A stretch of DNA of 64,000 nucleotides, from positions 263,191 through 327,190 of the forward strand of contig JBNGIO010006283.1 in the NCBI GenBank assembly GCA_049999805.1, read 5' to 3'. The notes beneath the pieces were generated by a model that was not told where the DNA came from, searched no databases, and worked only from the letters and a program-made list of their open reading frames with translations. Of this stretch, positions 35,240 through 48,010 are shown one piece after another. Position 1 is the first letter of the stretch, and every line of letters starts with the position of its first letter. A program made the translations under genes and the position numbers. The stretch is from Folioceros fuciformis. Lineage: Eukaryota; Anthocerotophyta; Anthocerotopsida; Anthocerotales.

Positions 35240-37655
35240 CTACCAGGAACTTCGCAGACTGCCGCTGCTCCTCGTTGGAACCACCGGATCCGAATCCGCT
35301 ATCTGTCTCAAACGCGTCACTAAGTTCTCAAACACCTGCTCCCGGCTTGTCAGACTCAGCCGCACAAAATTGGCATCCGCGCCGAAAATGCTCCCGCCCT
35401 CTCCTATTATGCCACCCTCTCGCAGCACTGCTGCACAATCCCGCTCCGACTCTCTCGTGCATTGGATCCAGGCGAATGCTGCGCGCAATCGTACACACGT
35501 ATGTAATTTGTGACATCGTTAGTCAGTCGTCCAACAAACTCAAACAAAAGTAGTGCTTGTTAGAACGATCTGATCAATCATGACGGACACACGAGACGCA
35601 CGCGGACGGCACTGACACATGGAGCTGCCGGGTATCATGACGGCAAGCAATAACGAATTTCACGGACATTATGGCAAGAGGTAATAATGCACGGGGCCTA
35701 CCTGGTGATGGCGACGACGCTCGGCCAAAGAAGGTGCAATTCCGGGCTTCCAGATTCTGCAGCTTGAAACGAGAGGAGGCGGATAGAACGTGTTGCAGCC
35801 TCTCCCAGCGCTCGCTCAGGAGAGCATGGGCGAAGTGAAATAGCCGTCGGCTGTAACAAAACGCTGCTGCAGCGCCAGCAGGAGTGGCTTGCCTCTCTTC
35901 ACAAGTTGATTGTGCTGACTCCCGGCGGGCGGCATTCGAGGTCCTCCACCCGGCCGAGTACCCTGACATCACTGTCTGGAGGAGCTGCGTAGCCCTGAGC
36001 TGAGACTCATGTGACACCCCCATAGTGCTACGCCACACATACGCGTTCATCTTCTCTGCCACTACTCTGTCCTTCACAAGTGCCCACCTGCAGCGTCCAC
36101 GGTCAGCACTGTGGGCCGATTTACACGACACTGTATGTACCACGCCGTGGGAATCGAATGAAAATTGCACAAAACCGATATTCATGCAAACGAAGCTCCC
36201 AGCGGTAGCAAAGGGATTGAGAGACTGCCTTTCTCGTCAGGAATTCATGAGCAAATTTAGATACTGACCCGATGCGGCTGCCAGCATGGCCCGTGAGCTT
36301 AGAGAGCGAGAATATCATGACGTTGTGATCAGCAGGACCCGTGATAGGGGTGAAGTGAGGCCAGTAGTAGGCGAGGTCGTACACCGTACTGCTGCCATTG
36401 CCGCCCAGTACAGACTCCTGGGGCTTGCCGTCAGGGTAGTTCGGAGAGGCTACAATCTCCAAAAACCGACTGGTGTGGCCACATGTAGTAGCCTCCCCCT
36501 TCCGCAGCATGTGATCACCATTATCGTATTGCCGAGCATCACCTGCCCACTCAAACCAAGTGGAACGAAACAGCTCTGCTTGGGAAGCATACGACTGCGC
36601 CAAAACCAAAGCCAAGGAGCGTCAGATCTGAGGCGAAAAATGTCGCGCAGCATCGCAAATCTAGCCAGCTGCAGGTGGAATATTCTTGAGCCATACATTG
36701 CAGTAAGGAGCAGGCGCCACAACTTTGGTAGGCTCCTCACAGCTGACAGCTGCACCAGGCTGAAGCTGGGAGATGCTGTTGATTGCGGCGGCGACGAGCT
36801 GAACCGAGCCTGTCCCCAACACAACGTGCCTGCCCTCGATCATGGCATTCCCTACAAGCTCATGCACCGCCCGGATCTGCCTCTCCAACGTCCCCAGTGC
36901 AGAGCTGGAGTCCCATCTGCCACTTCTGGCCACCTTGTAGCTCATACTGTACCAACCAGGTATCACCACCGCACTTTTTTCCGCATTCCGCTTCCAAAAT
37001 CCCTCAAACATGAGAGAATCCTCGCTGCCAATTTGAGGACAATTGTTAGCAGAATCTCGATCGTAAAACAAGAAACAGTTGTTGTTGATTGCAAAATATA
37101 TAAATCCACACGTAAGAGTCCCATCGTCCCCCACTCTAACAAACCAATCCGCAAACCGATCCAGATACGGCTTGAGGGGAAAAACGAGCACCTGGATGAA
37201 TCTGCTCGGCAGTCCGGAACGGCCTCAGAGCAATCATGGCCGGTAAAGCAATCATTGCAGTCGCAAACAGGCGTGCCATTGGTCTCCCTTGCCTCCACCA
37301 GGGTGTCCACAAACAGCTGGCCGTTGCCGGAACAGTTGAAAGATGACGCTGCTTCCGCCTCCAGTGCAGCACGCCGGCTCCACTGCATAAACAGCGGCGG
37401 ACCCTCGGCCGGTCTGCGCGACGACAGATCCTTCTGGCTCGACGCGCACAGGATGACGAAGAGCACGTTGAGGAGCACCGAAAGGGTGAGCACGATTGGC
37501 ATGCAATTCTTGCATCCTGTATCTTTCCTCGGCTCATCACAAAAGCCGTTTGCGAGCTCCTCCTTGCCAAGACTGCCTACCACCAGAGCTTGATGCGACA
37601 GCGGCAGTGAATCGGCAGCCGACTGGGAGGAGACAGATGTCGCCTGCTCCTCCAT
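35240..37655 (-). CDS. TAR: Tryptophan aminotransferase-related / alliinase-type PLP enzyme, membrane-anchored
   Basis: TAR enzymes make indole-3-pyruvate from tryptophan for auxin synthesis; the same fold includes alliinases. ATG at 37655 opens a cytosolic segment, then one hydrophobic helix (CMPIVLTLSVLLNVLFVIL, residues about 49-67). A Cys-rich EGF/alliinase N-terminal domain follows (FNCSGNGQLFVDTLVEA and CDCNDCFTGHDCSEAVPDC). Catalytic blocks: GWYSMSYKVARSG, GRHVVLGTGSVQL, SPNYPDGKPQE, VYDLAYYWPHFTPI, and SLSKLTGHAGSRIG with the PLP-binding Lys. The C-terminus reads FAWIQCTRESERDC, then FGADANFVRLSLTS; stop at 35240. Junctions I tested keep phase, so the gene looks intact. The substrate (Trp versus Cys sulfoxide) cannot be told from motifs alone. 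Confidence 0.92.
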
Positions 37656-38274
37656 CTTCCCGCAATCATGCAGCTACACCTTACACAACTTGACGAAATT
37701 TCTCATCGCCGGCCGCACTGCCGCCGGAGTTGCGTAGGGCGGGGCGTGTCACAAAATCACACCACTTTTCCTGGCAACAAACATGAATCGGAGAGGAAGC
37801 AGGCGCGCGTCTCCTGAACAGCACACGTCGCAAGCCCTGAACCGCACTGCAAATCGCAAGTGGACTCTCGTGTCGATTTGCGAACGGCACCTGCATTTCA
37901 GCTGGTGGAGCAACCATCGCCTCTGCTTCACGGTCAGCTGTCGACAGCTTTACCGTGGTAGTCTGCATTCCACACGTTCAACGATCGACCCTTCATTTAA
38001 CTTGTTTGAGAGGTTAGCGGACTCATGTGCATTTTGTTTTGACACCCCCAGCCGTCCTCCACGCAAAACGACGAATTTGACAGACCGACCTAGTGAGAAT
38101 GATAGGCACACCACTCGAACGGTTCGTATCCTTCCAAGTCCCAACCGACACTAGCCCCCGTGACATTTCATAGTTGTGTTCACACCGAGGTTGAATTACA
38201 CTGAACTGTTCCATTTATTTCAAATATATTTTTATATAAATATTATTTAAATCTTATGACCTATTAATTTAAAT
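37656..38274. other. Promoter-side spacer upstream of TAR
   Basis: About 620 bp upstream of the TAR start codon, turning AT-rich after 38.2 kb. No TATA-like or other clear element was identified and no gene is seen. Confidence 0.35.
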
Positions 38275-38665
38275 ATCTTTTCTTTTCTTATGATTATAAG
38301 GTTTTCTTTTCTTATGATTATAAGGTTTGTATAAGCGATCGGTTCGTTTACGTTTAGAGTATCGTGCACATTTAGAGTATTTAGAGTATCGCGCACGTGG
38401 CAAGCTCTTTACGTGGCAAGCTCTTTCGGCCTCGGCCTCTCATGCATCGGGTGACAAGAGTAGTCTAACGATCATAACTTAGCCATCGGGGGTGACAAGA
38501 GTAGTTTGACAATCATGACTTAGCCACTTAATTTGCAACCACGTTGCAACAATTTTATTCTTAACCCACTTACACCCAAGTTTAGACCGAATGACCAATA
38601 TTGCTCAACTCTAAATCCACCCAAGTTTAGACTGAATTACCAATATTGCTCAAGGCTAAATCCAT
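38275..38665. repeat. Cluster of short two-copy tandem duplications
   Basis: Four neighbouring duplications with different units: about 24 bp at 38277-38325 (core TTTTCTTATGATTATAAGG), 16 bp around 38395-38427 (ACGTGGCAAGCTCTTT), about 50 bp at 38445-38527 (core GTGACAAGAGTAGT) and about 50 bp at 38570-38662 (core CACCCAAGTTTAGAC). Confidence 0.75.
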
Positions 38666-38763
38666 GGGGTCTCAAAAAAACCATGATTCAATGTTGAGGT
38701 TTACTAAGCTTCCACGCCTCTAACGTAGACATAAAGTGGCACAGAGTGCGGAGGCCGGAATGC

Positions 38764-39628
38764 TTAACGCATCGATCCATCCATGTTCCCACTAACATAC
38801 TCTTTGGAGCCCTGGAGTTCAACAATCTCGCCCAACAATTCATGACCAATAGGCTGAGGATAGATAGGTGGTTGAATCTGGATGGAAGAAGTGTCTTCAA
38901 GGTGATCGGCATTCGTGCACAAGTACATCATTGCCTCCATAAACCCTCCTTGCCGAATCTGCATCACAAAACCAGAACCTAAGCTTTCTTCAACTTGATT
39001 TTCCTTCTTCACCACACATGTTTCTCCTTCTTCAAGGAAATCTTTTCCCTGCACATCTTGGTTAGCATGCTGTCCTCCCTCGGTAGTTGCTTTCTCGGCA
39101 TGTTCCTCCGTCTTCATAGCCAACGCTTCCATGAAAGGTATGTACATCTCTTCCACATGATTTTCAGGCTTCATAACAAGGGCCTCCATAGAAGATGCTT
39201 CTATACCATTTCTCGGCGCAGCAAAATGTGCTGGCTTTCCTGGCGCAGGTATGTAGCGATCTCTCTTCATCTGAATTTGCTGCACTCCATAATCATATGC
39301 AGATTAGCTAGACATGTTAGTACCTGAAAAACCAGAAGAGCATTAAAACCTATTGTTCAATGAAACAACCAATGTAAATGATACATACCTTTTCATCAAG
39401 AATTTCGCAAGCCTCCAATATCTCAAACTTCAATGCGAGAGGACGAACTTTGCACTTCGACATATCCTTCCCCCCCTCAACAAGATGTTGAATTGCCCGG
39501 AGATAATTGCCGTACGCAAAGCTTTTTTTGCAATATTTGCAAACTATGCGCTTCGACATCTTGAATTCACTCGACTCCACATGGTCGTAGTACTTCCAAA
39601 TAGGATGGTTACGACCGGCAGTGACCAT
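38764..39628 (-). CDS. Small BED-type zinc-finger protein
   Basis: Two exons (39389-39628 and 38764-39279) separated by a 109-nt GT-AG intron give 251 residues. Residues 1-60 form a BED finger: WKYYDHVES, then CKYCKKSF and a distal H/C pair (IQHLVEGGKDMSKC). BED fingers bind DNA and are typical of hAT transposases and their host-adopted relatives. Here the catalytic and dimerisation domains are absent. The second exon encodes an acidic, Met/Glu-rich segment with an internal repeat (MEALVMKPENHVEEM, MEALAMKTEEHAEK). It may be a domesticated transposase fragment or an eroding one. ATG at 39628, stop TAA at 38764-38766. Exon 1 alone would end at a stop a few codons into the intron. Confidence 0.6.
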
Positions 39629-39715
39629 CTTTGTATATTGCTAACCTCCTGCATGCATGGCACAAACAATCATAACAATAAAATTAGAATCGTACAACAT
39701 TAACATGATCATACT

Positions 39716-39770
39716 CTAAACCCTAAACCCTAAACCCTAAAACTCTAAAACCCTAAAACCCTAAAACAAC
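39716..39770. repeat. Interstitial telomere-type array (CCCTAAA)
   Basis: Three perfect CCCTAAA units, then degenerate CCCTAAAA units, about 90 bp upstream of the BED-finger start codon. AAACCCTAA is also the plant telo-box, a promoter element, so it could be regulatory. Confidence 0.85.
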
Positions 39771-40230
39771 ATGTGCAATCATTGCACATGATAATCTTCT
39801 TATCATTATGATAAGAAGATAGAAACAAATGGCCCTAAAACATATCAAAATATCTATCCTACTTACTCTCGTGTCACGCCTTCTCTCTTCCTACACATCA
39901 CATCACTGCGGCTGGTTCCGACTCCGGACCTCACATATATAGACGCAGACCACACGTGTGAAGACACTACTTTCGATTGTATGAGAGAAACTTTCGATGC
40001 TTCATTCATTAGACCTTATAATTTAATTGTGTTATTTATGACTTATTGGGAAGCTATCAGGTTATAAATTTTATACATTATACATAAATATATTTTTTTC
40101 AGAAAGATAATGCTATATATGCATCGTTTGTCGTTCCTTTGGCCTTTTTCTTTGTTGAAGTGTAGTTGAGGCGCTGTCATTCGCCAATTTAAGACTTGTT
40201 CCATTAGAGCTCGTACATCTTCCTACATGA

Positions 40231-40440
40231 TGATGCTCGCAATGTCATGTGTTCCATGGAGTGAGAGTATGAGTTTTTTCAATGATCTTCACACATGATG
40301 CCATTCTCCATATCATATTGTGAATGGCGAAGGAGTGTGAGTTCTTTCAATATGTCTTTACACATGATGTCATTCACCCATGTCATGTTCTCAATGACCT
40401 ACAAGTCTGAGTTTCTTCTTGTATACATTTACACATGATG
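40231..40440. repeat. Degenerate tandem repeat, units 65-71 bp
   Basis: Three successive diverged units beginning at 40231, 40296 and 40365, each ending with TTTACACATGATG or a close variant. Non-coding, in the AT-rich spacer (39.8-40.6 kb) upstream of the cysteine protease. Confidence 0.65.
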
Positions 40441-40996
40441 TCCAAGGATTACCAAGGCTTTCCTTACCCAATGCTCTTTACAAAGCAACATATATGCTTG
40501 CCCAATGCTGTTTGTAAAGCAATGGATATGCGTGGTCAAAAAAAGACCACCACATATTGAAAAGAGAAAAATAAACTGATTGATCAATAATAGAGATGGG
40601 TATTGTTATATCCATTCCTCACCAGTGGGTAGCAAGAGGTACGTACATATTATTTGTTTGCCCAAAAAACAAGGAAGTTGAGGGTCGGTCGGGCCCTTCC
40701 CTTCAGGCAGCAGCACGAAAGGATATGCTTTTTCTTCGCTTTCCGCCGGTGTGTAGAGATGAGAATAACTTTGTCATAGGGTTGATATTTTTGGGTGAGG
40801 GGTGGGCTTGGTTTGCCGTTTTCCGACGTGGTGAGTCACCATTGGCACTTGTCCTCAAGGTGGTGAAGTGTACAACACGGTCATCCTTCTCACCCCGTCT
40901 CAAGTTACCTGCTTCCTGCCTCCTGCCTCCTGCGTCGCCCATTTGCAGAGTGTGACGAGGAGGAGGAGGAGGAAGACGGCCACGGCGACGGCAACA

Positions 40997-42461
<1,465 letters not shown>

Positions 42462-43082
42462 GGACCAGAGAAGCGCCTCTCGTCAACGGATTCTGAGTGC
42501 CAACGTGTTGTCAGCCTATGCTAGCGCCGCCTATATGGCGAGTGGCTGTGCAGACATACGTGTTCCGAGAGCTGCCTGACAACTGTGTCACCATCGCTCT
42601 GAAAGTGGTCGCGATGTCTTGCTTTACTGCACAGCTTCACTCGGTACAGCTAGCTATCCCGTGTTATGAAATCGGGTGCTGTGATGTACTAGGCTGTATG
42701 CCTGTACTTATGTAGATACATAGATAGCTGGGCTCGGAAGTTCGACTTGCACACTGTAAATATCATATTTACTCCTCTATTAATCAGATTCCGTCCGCCC
42801 CACATTCTTTTGCCGATCCTGCTTTGTAGCAGCCGAATTTCTCGGGATCCAGGCAAAACCCAGCGAGTCGGGCTTAGAGCCTGGAGCCAGCGCATTGTTG
42901 TCTGTGCGATGGCACTAAGTACGGCTCCGCTGTCAGCTCGCTGCTAGCCCGCCGATGTCAGCTTGCTGCCGTCCGGGTGATATTCCTTCCAAGCACACGA
43001 ACAATTGAGCCTCGGAACTTACGTGTCGAGACAATTCCTGCGCGCGGTATGATCTGTTTGGAGAGCCAGGCTAGCGAGGACG
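42462..43082. other. Spacer between cysteine protease and ethanolamine kinase
   Basis: About 620 bp carrying the protease 3' untranslated region and the kinase promoter/leader. A short direct repeat (GTCAGCTYGCTGC, near 42930-42970) is present. No gene seen. Confidence 0.4.
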
Positions 43083-45174
43083 ATGGAGGATACGCCATTG
43101 CTACCGAGCTCCGACATAGCCGTGGAAACCAAGCTCCCTTTAGAATCTCTCCACAAGCAAATCAAGTAGGTTGTCCGATTGACTTCCTCTGTCGGCCTGT
43201 TTCGGCTGTCAGCTTTGGACTCAACTGACTTGGCTTCCTTCCAGATCAGTATGCAAGGAACTGGTACCTGGCTGGCGCGATTTTGGCGAAGAGGACATGA
43301 CGGTTTGCACCATATCAGGGGGCATCACCAACTTCTGTGAGCTGCGGTTCCTGTTGCCAGCCAGGTGTGGATTTGTCTGAGTAGTTTGGACAGTGTAGTG
43401 AGACATTTCGGTTTCTGCCGCACCTCAGTGGTTAAGGTTTCGGTGGAAGATGCGCACGTGACACTTCGGGTTTTCGGGGACAACACGGAGCTGGTCATTG
43501 ATCGCAAGCGGGAGCTTCAGGTGCTTCTTCAGTCTTGCATTTGGCTTTTGGGAGCTTTCTAGGTGCTTACTGCTCTTTCCTTTCTACAGGCGCTGTTGCA
43601 TTTGTCTCAAGCAGGGTTTGGAGCAAAATTGATCGGCGTGTTTAAAAATGGCATGGTGCAGTCCTTCATTGATGCCGAGACACTGAAGCCTGAAGGTATG
43701 CTGGCTTGATGTGTTGTTCTTCCTTCTCTTCGGTGGTTTCATTATCCAGACCAGAACTCATGGTTGCTCTGCAGACATGAGCAGGGTGGACCTGGTTCCG
43801 TTGATAGCAAAGGAGTTAAGAAGACTGCATGATGCCGACGTTCCTTTTCCAAAGCAGCCGCAGCTTTGGTCAGACGTCGCCAAGATGTTTGGAGAAGGTT
43901 GTAAAGCTAACTGTTTTGCATGCCAGTTATCATCTGGCCAGCGAAGACAGTCCTCCTGTTATCTGCGCCTGATGAAATAACACTAAGCGCTTATGGTTTG
44001 CAGCTTCAGCCGTAACTTTTGAAGACGGTGAGAAGCGGCGAAAGCTGGAAACAATACGATTTGATCTGCTCGAGGACGAGTTGAGAGCACTGAAGGTGAC
44101 ACAAACGTATCTAACGTTCTATTGTCCCAGTCGTCGCAGCACAATCCTCGTTCCCCCTCGAACTCATGCGGTGGAGGCGGGATTGAGTTTATCGTGACTC
44201 TTGATCTCAAAGCTTGATCCCAACTGTTGCTAAGAGAATGCCCCCTAGGGACCGCTTGATGGAAACTTTCTAACCAGTCTGTTATCGTGCAGGTGGTGAC
44301 TGATTCTCTGCATTCGCCCATAGTGTTCGCACATAATGACCTTCTCTCGGGAAACATCATGATGAATTTCCAGAGTGGTAAGTTTGTTGCATGTGGAAAT
44401 TTTCTCCGGGATGATTTGATGGAAGCAAGCTGCACTGAAGGTTTCTTTAGCGTTACCGACAAAAGTTTGGGTCTTCCTAATGTCCTAGGTACTTTGTTCC
44501 TTATTGACTTCGAGTACAGTGGGTACAATTATCGGGGATTCGACATTGGGAACCACTTCAATGAATATGCGGGATTCGATTGTGACTTCAGCTTGTAAGC
44601 CTTCCTAACCAATTTCAATGTAGAGCCTGACCAGAAGTTGTGTGCTCGTTCTTCCGTAGTGACATAATGAAAGATATTTTCCACCCAGGTATCCTGACAA
44701 AGAAGCTCAATATCGATTCTTTAGACACTACTTGTATCCAGACTCTCCCGAAAAGGTAGTCGATATCATTCTGCAACTCATATCCTGTAGATGACAAGCA
44801 GATCCGGCCAGCCCGTAATCGATGTTGATTGTTTTTCGTATTGGAAGGCATCGGACGAAGAGTTGGATAAGTTGTATGTGGAAAGCAATTGTTATGCACT
44901 TGCTTCTCATCTCTGTTGGGCTCTTTGGGGCATTGTTCAGGTACAGACTGTGACTAAACTGTCGTTGTCGATCAACCTGGTCCTCCACTCATCTTCCCTT
45001 CGTTTACAGTATGGGTTTGACCCTTTGCAGGCCCGGTTTTCCAGTATCGAATTCGACTACTTGGAGTATTTTTTCCTCAGGTACAACGAATACAAGAGGC
45101 GAAAAGTGGAATTCACGTCTCTGGCTTTTTCGTTCCTGTCAAAGACAATGGAACAGCCTGTGTCGACAATTTGA
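43083..45174 (+). CDS. EK: Ethanolamine kinase
   Basis: Phosphorylates ethanolamine, the first step of the CDP-ethanolamine route to phosphatidylethanolamine; cytosolic. The first exon starts MEDTPLLPSSDIAVETKLPL and splices to KSVCKELVPGWRDFGEEDM. Further exons give VTLRVFGDNTELVIDRKREL, AGFGAKLIGVFKNGMVQSFI, ELRRLHDADVPFPKQPQLW, the Brenner-type catalytic motif FAHNDLLSGNIMM, then LIDFEYSGYNYRGFDIGNHF, SNCYALASHLCWALWGIVQ and FDYLEYFFLRYNEYKRRK; stop TGA ends at 45174. The FGAKL..GNGMVQSF and LLSGN blocks match the plant ethanolamine kinase branch better than choline kinase. About nine small introns; no break found. Confidence 0.93.
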
Positions 45175-45472
45175 TGATTACTATGTGCAACATAGGAGTT
45201 GCAGTTTCAGCTTTTGGAGCAATTTCTGCTGGGGTGTTCCAAGAGCAGGGTCCTTCCCGTCCAGCTTTGCTTTCCACAGCTCGGACTGGTTCTCATTTCT
45301 TCGATCGCACTTTCCCAACCTTCACTCTCAAGCCCATCTTGGTCTGGAAGACCGTGACACATTTCTAGGCTCCAGTGAGTAACCAAAAATTCCTTCGCCA
45401 GACAAATCACGCACTACATTGCAATGTCCAATTTTGGAAGGCTTAGAGCTTCAGACTTCCTTTCCGACGCTG

Positions 45473-47184
45473 TCAATGAATGTTGCATCTCTGCAAATAT
45501 GGCTGGGAATAATCTACGTACTTTTCCCATAAAGGTTTGTATCTGGCCATCGCAAGCTTCAACCAAGGCTTCAAATTTCCGTTGTAATGCACAACAGCTC
45601 CACTTTCAATCGCCTGACTGTCGACATTAGCATCATACCCTAGCCCTAAAACATGCCATTTCCGATCCAAAGGTTCCATAAGACCATAGAAGGTAAGCAA
45701 GCCAGGAGGCAAGGTACCCAAGCTCCAAAGGGTCCTGTCCACGTTCTGCTCTTGCCAGTAGTGGTAGCGGCTGGTGACATTGGCCGCTTTCCAGGCCACG
45801 AGATCAAATACATTCATCCCAAAAGCCCAACCACAGGACTCGGGATCAAAATTGGAGCGAATCTTAGGATGAGAGAAATTAAGATACCTGTGGAAACGGT
45901 GGAAACTTTCCAAACATGTCTCCACTGCACCTATCACGTTCCCGCGCAAATCAATGGAGAAGAGACCCGTCAGATCTCTCTGCACCACGATGTCATCATC
46001 CAGGAACACCACCTTGTTGAGCTCAGGGTATATCTCGGGGATGTAGAATCGGACATGATTTAGCATTGACAAGTATTTGGGATTCCTGAACTTGACAGCA
46101 CTCTTGGAGTCTTGGGAGCCCTTGAAGTAGTAACTTTGTGTCTCAGCATCCTGCAACTGCTTCATTACTGGGACGTACGAGGCGTTCAGCCAGCTAAAGC
46201 TGTCAATGTTCTGCACCTCTACAACGGCTCCCCGAAAATCATTCTGAGAATACCATGCCTGCATTGCTGCATAGTTCAAGCTGTCCGTCACTAGGTGGAA
46301 AACAAGCTCTTCGGGGTTGTTAGCGTTGCAGACAGTGGAGTTTACCACCACCGAGGTAGCCAACACATTGTCCGAGAACACGCAAAAATGGTACAACCTG
46401 TTGTCAGTAAACTTAGGGTTAGCGTTCATCAGGGACACACGAGCACGGAGTTCTGGCTTGGTGACCATGTCCGTGGTCAGCATCATGGATAAACAATAAA
46501 GACCCTTCGGCACCGCCTCTGCTGCTATCTGTCCAAACTTTGTGCTCTGCACTGCAGCAGCATTCACACGCTCCTCCAAAGCCTGAATCTGAGCCTTAAG
46601 CTTCATAATTGTCGTTGCGCTGTCATAGTGAAGCTCCTTTGCCTGAAATATCAGAGCTGACAATCCCTTTATAATAGGCTCCGCCTGTGGCAGTGTCACA
46701 GGCTTGCTCAGAGTTGCAGCTTGCGACAGCAGCAGCTGACAGGCTCTTATTTGGGCACTCAACTCCCATGCCAGCTGCAAGTTGTTATTTTCTTTGGCTA
46801 TCACAAGATATGACTTTGCAAGAGTCATCTGATCCCCCAGTTGCCTTGCAGGTGAGTTCACGCTCAGCATCTCCATTGTGAAGTTGAGCTTCTCATCTTT
46901 GCGCACGCTTTCATACTGCAAAACAGAGGCAGATACAGAGACGCAAGGTTCTTGAGAAGCAACCCACACAGAAAAACTCCATTACAAACAGCCTGACGCA
47001 TTCCAGCTTCACTGACGTAGAGCACTTCTGCACTCACCTGAGTTTGCTTGGGCTCCGGCTGCCGCCGATGACTGACCAGCACAAGTATCAGAATCACGAT
47101 GAGTCCGCCAGCCAACACAAAGGTGCAGGAAGAGCGAGTTCTTTGGACCCGTCGGCCCCGGGACAGCTCCCTTCTGAATGCCAT
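45473..47184 (-). CDS. GAUT: GAUT-family galacturonosyltransferase-like glycosyltransferase (GT8)
   Basis: A Golgi type II membrane enzyme of the family that extends pectin homogalacturonan from UDP-galacturonate. Two exons (47038-47184 and 45473-46915) give 529 residues. Residues 1-20 are basic and cytosolic; the anchor is FVLAGGLIVILILVLV. A helical stem follows, then the GT8 domain: YHFCVFSDNVLATSVVVNST, HLVTDSLNYAAMQAW, the metal/nucleotide motif VVFLDDDIVVQRDLTGLFSI, CGWAFGMNVFDLVAWK, LGLGYDANVDS, and HYNGNLKPWLKLA. The stop follows QPYLQRCNIH. The sequence of the stem and anchor is closest, from memory, to the GAUT8-11 group; I am not certain of the subclade. The gene is convergent with the ethanolamine kinase. 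Confidence 0.93.
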
Positions 47185-48010
47185 TCACAACTGCTGGATC
47201 TAACGGTGCCTGTTGTGGAACCCACCGCCCTGACATTCATGAGCTGCGTCTAGGTTCTTTGAAAACCTTGCTTGCATCCACACCACGACGAGAGAATTTC
47301 CCTTCGAGGAAAGAAACAACTCCTGCCCTGGAAGCAACAACGGCTTCCTGATCTGCCAACTGCCTCCGCTGCTGGCATCCTGGGCTCCAGGCCAGAGCTA
47401 CGCAAATCCGGCGCCACTAGATCTACTCCTTTGAATGTTAACACTGATCGTCCCCGACCGATCTCACATGGAAGAGATCGAGAGGAGGCAAACCTTGGCT
47501 CGGTAATGGCGGCGATGAGTGCAAGCTAGTAGTCCACCATTGTGGGGCACGTCCGTGGCCGTCGCACCAGGACGGCTGAACTGGTTACCAAAAACCGAGA
47601 CTTCGAGTCTCTCTAAGCAAAGGATCCGATGTAAATGGCAACATTCACGGCGATGAAGCAGGAAGAGAGTTGAAATACGATCGCTTTGACATTGCTAGGG
47701 TTTGGGGTTTTACACATTGTGTAGGCCGTGAGGCGCGATGTTGTGGAGATGTATGGTGCAGCCGATGTGCTGTCATCACTCTCCACCTACTTGGATCCCC
47801 AGACGACAAACGTGTCCCGACTCCTCCTTACGGATATCCGGTGCTGTCTGTTTCCAGATCCGGTGCCAGGTGCTGCGTTGTTTTAACTTCCTGATGCTGC
47901 ACCTGGCTATGTGGTTGACAAGGAATGTGCCTGCTCTGGTACATGGATACAATTGAGGATGCGGACTCGAAAGCATGCTGCTCAGGAAGGAAGGTGCTTT
48001 TCTGATGTAG
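47185..48010. other. Divergent promoter region between GAUT and CCB4
   Basis: About 830 bp between two genes transcribed in opposite directions. It should also contain the missing transit-peptide exon of CCB4. A plus-strand open stretch ends at a donor-like GGCTCG|GTAATGG (47502), in phase with the exon at 48011, but it has no ATG. The exon is therefore unresolved. Confidence 0.35.

Noticed and set aside
36286-37593. A 435-codon plus-strand open frame opposite the TAR gene
   Set aside because: It lies antisense to exons with clear PLP-enzyme motifs and itself resembles nothing.
47560-47640. A tRNA-like B-box (ACTTCGAGTCT) upstream of CCB4
   Set aside because: No matching A box, acceptor stem or anticodon arm could be folded around it.
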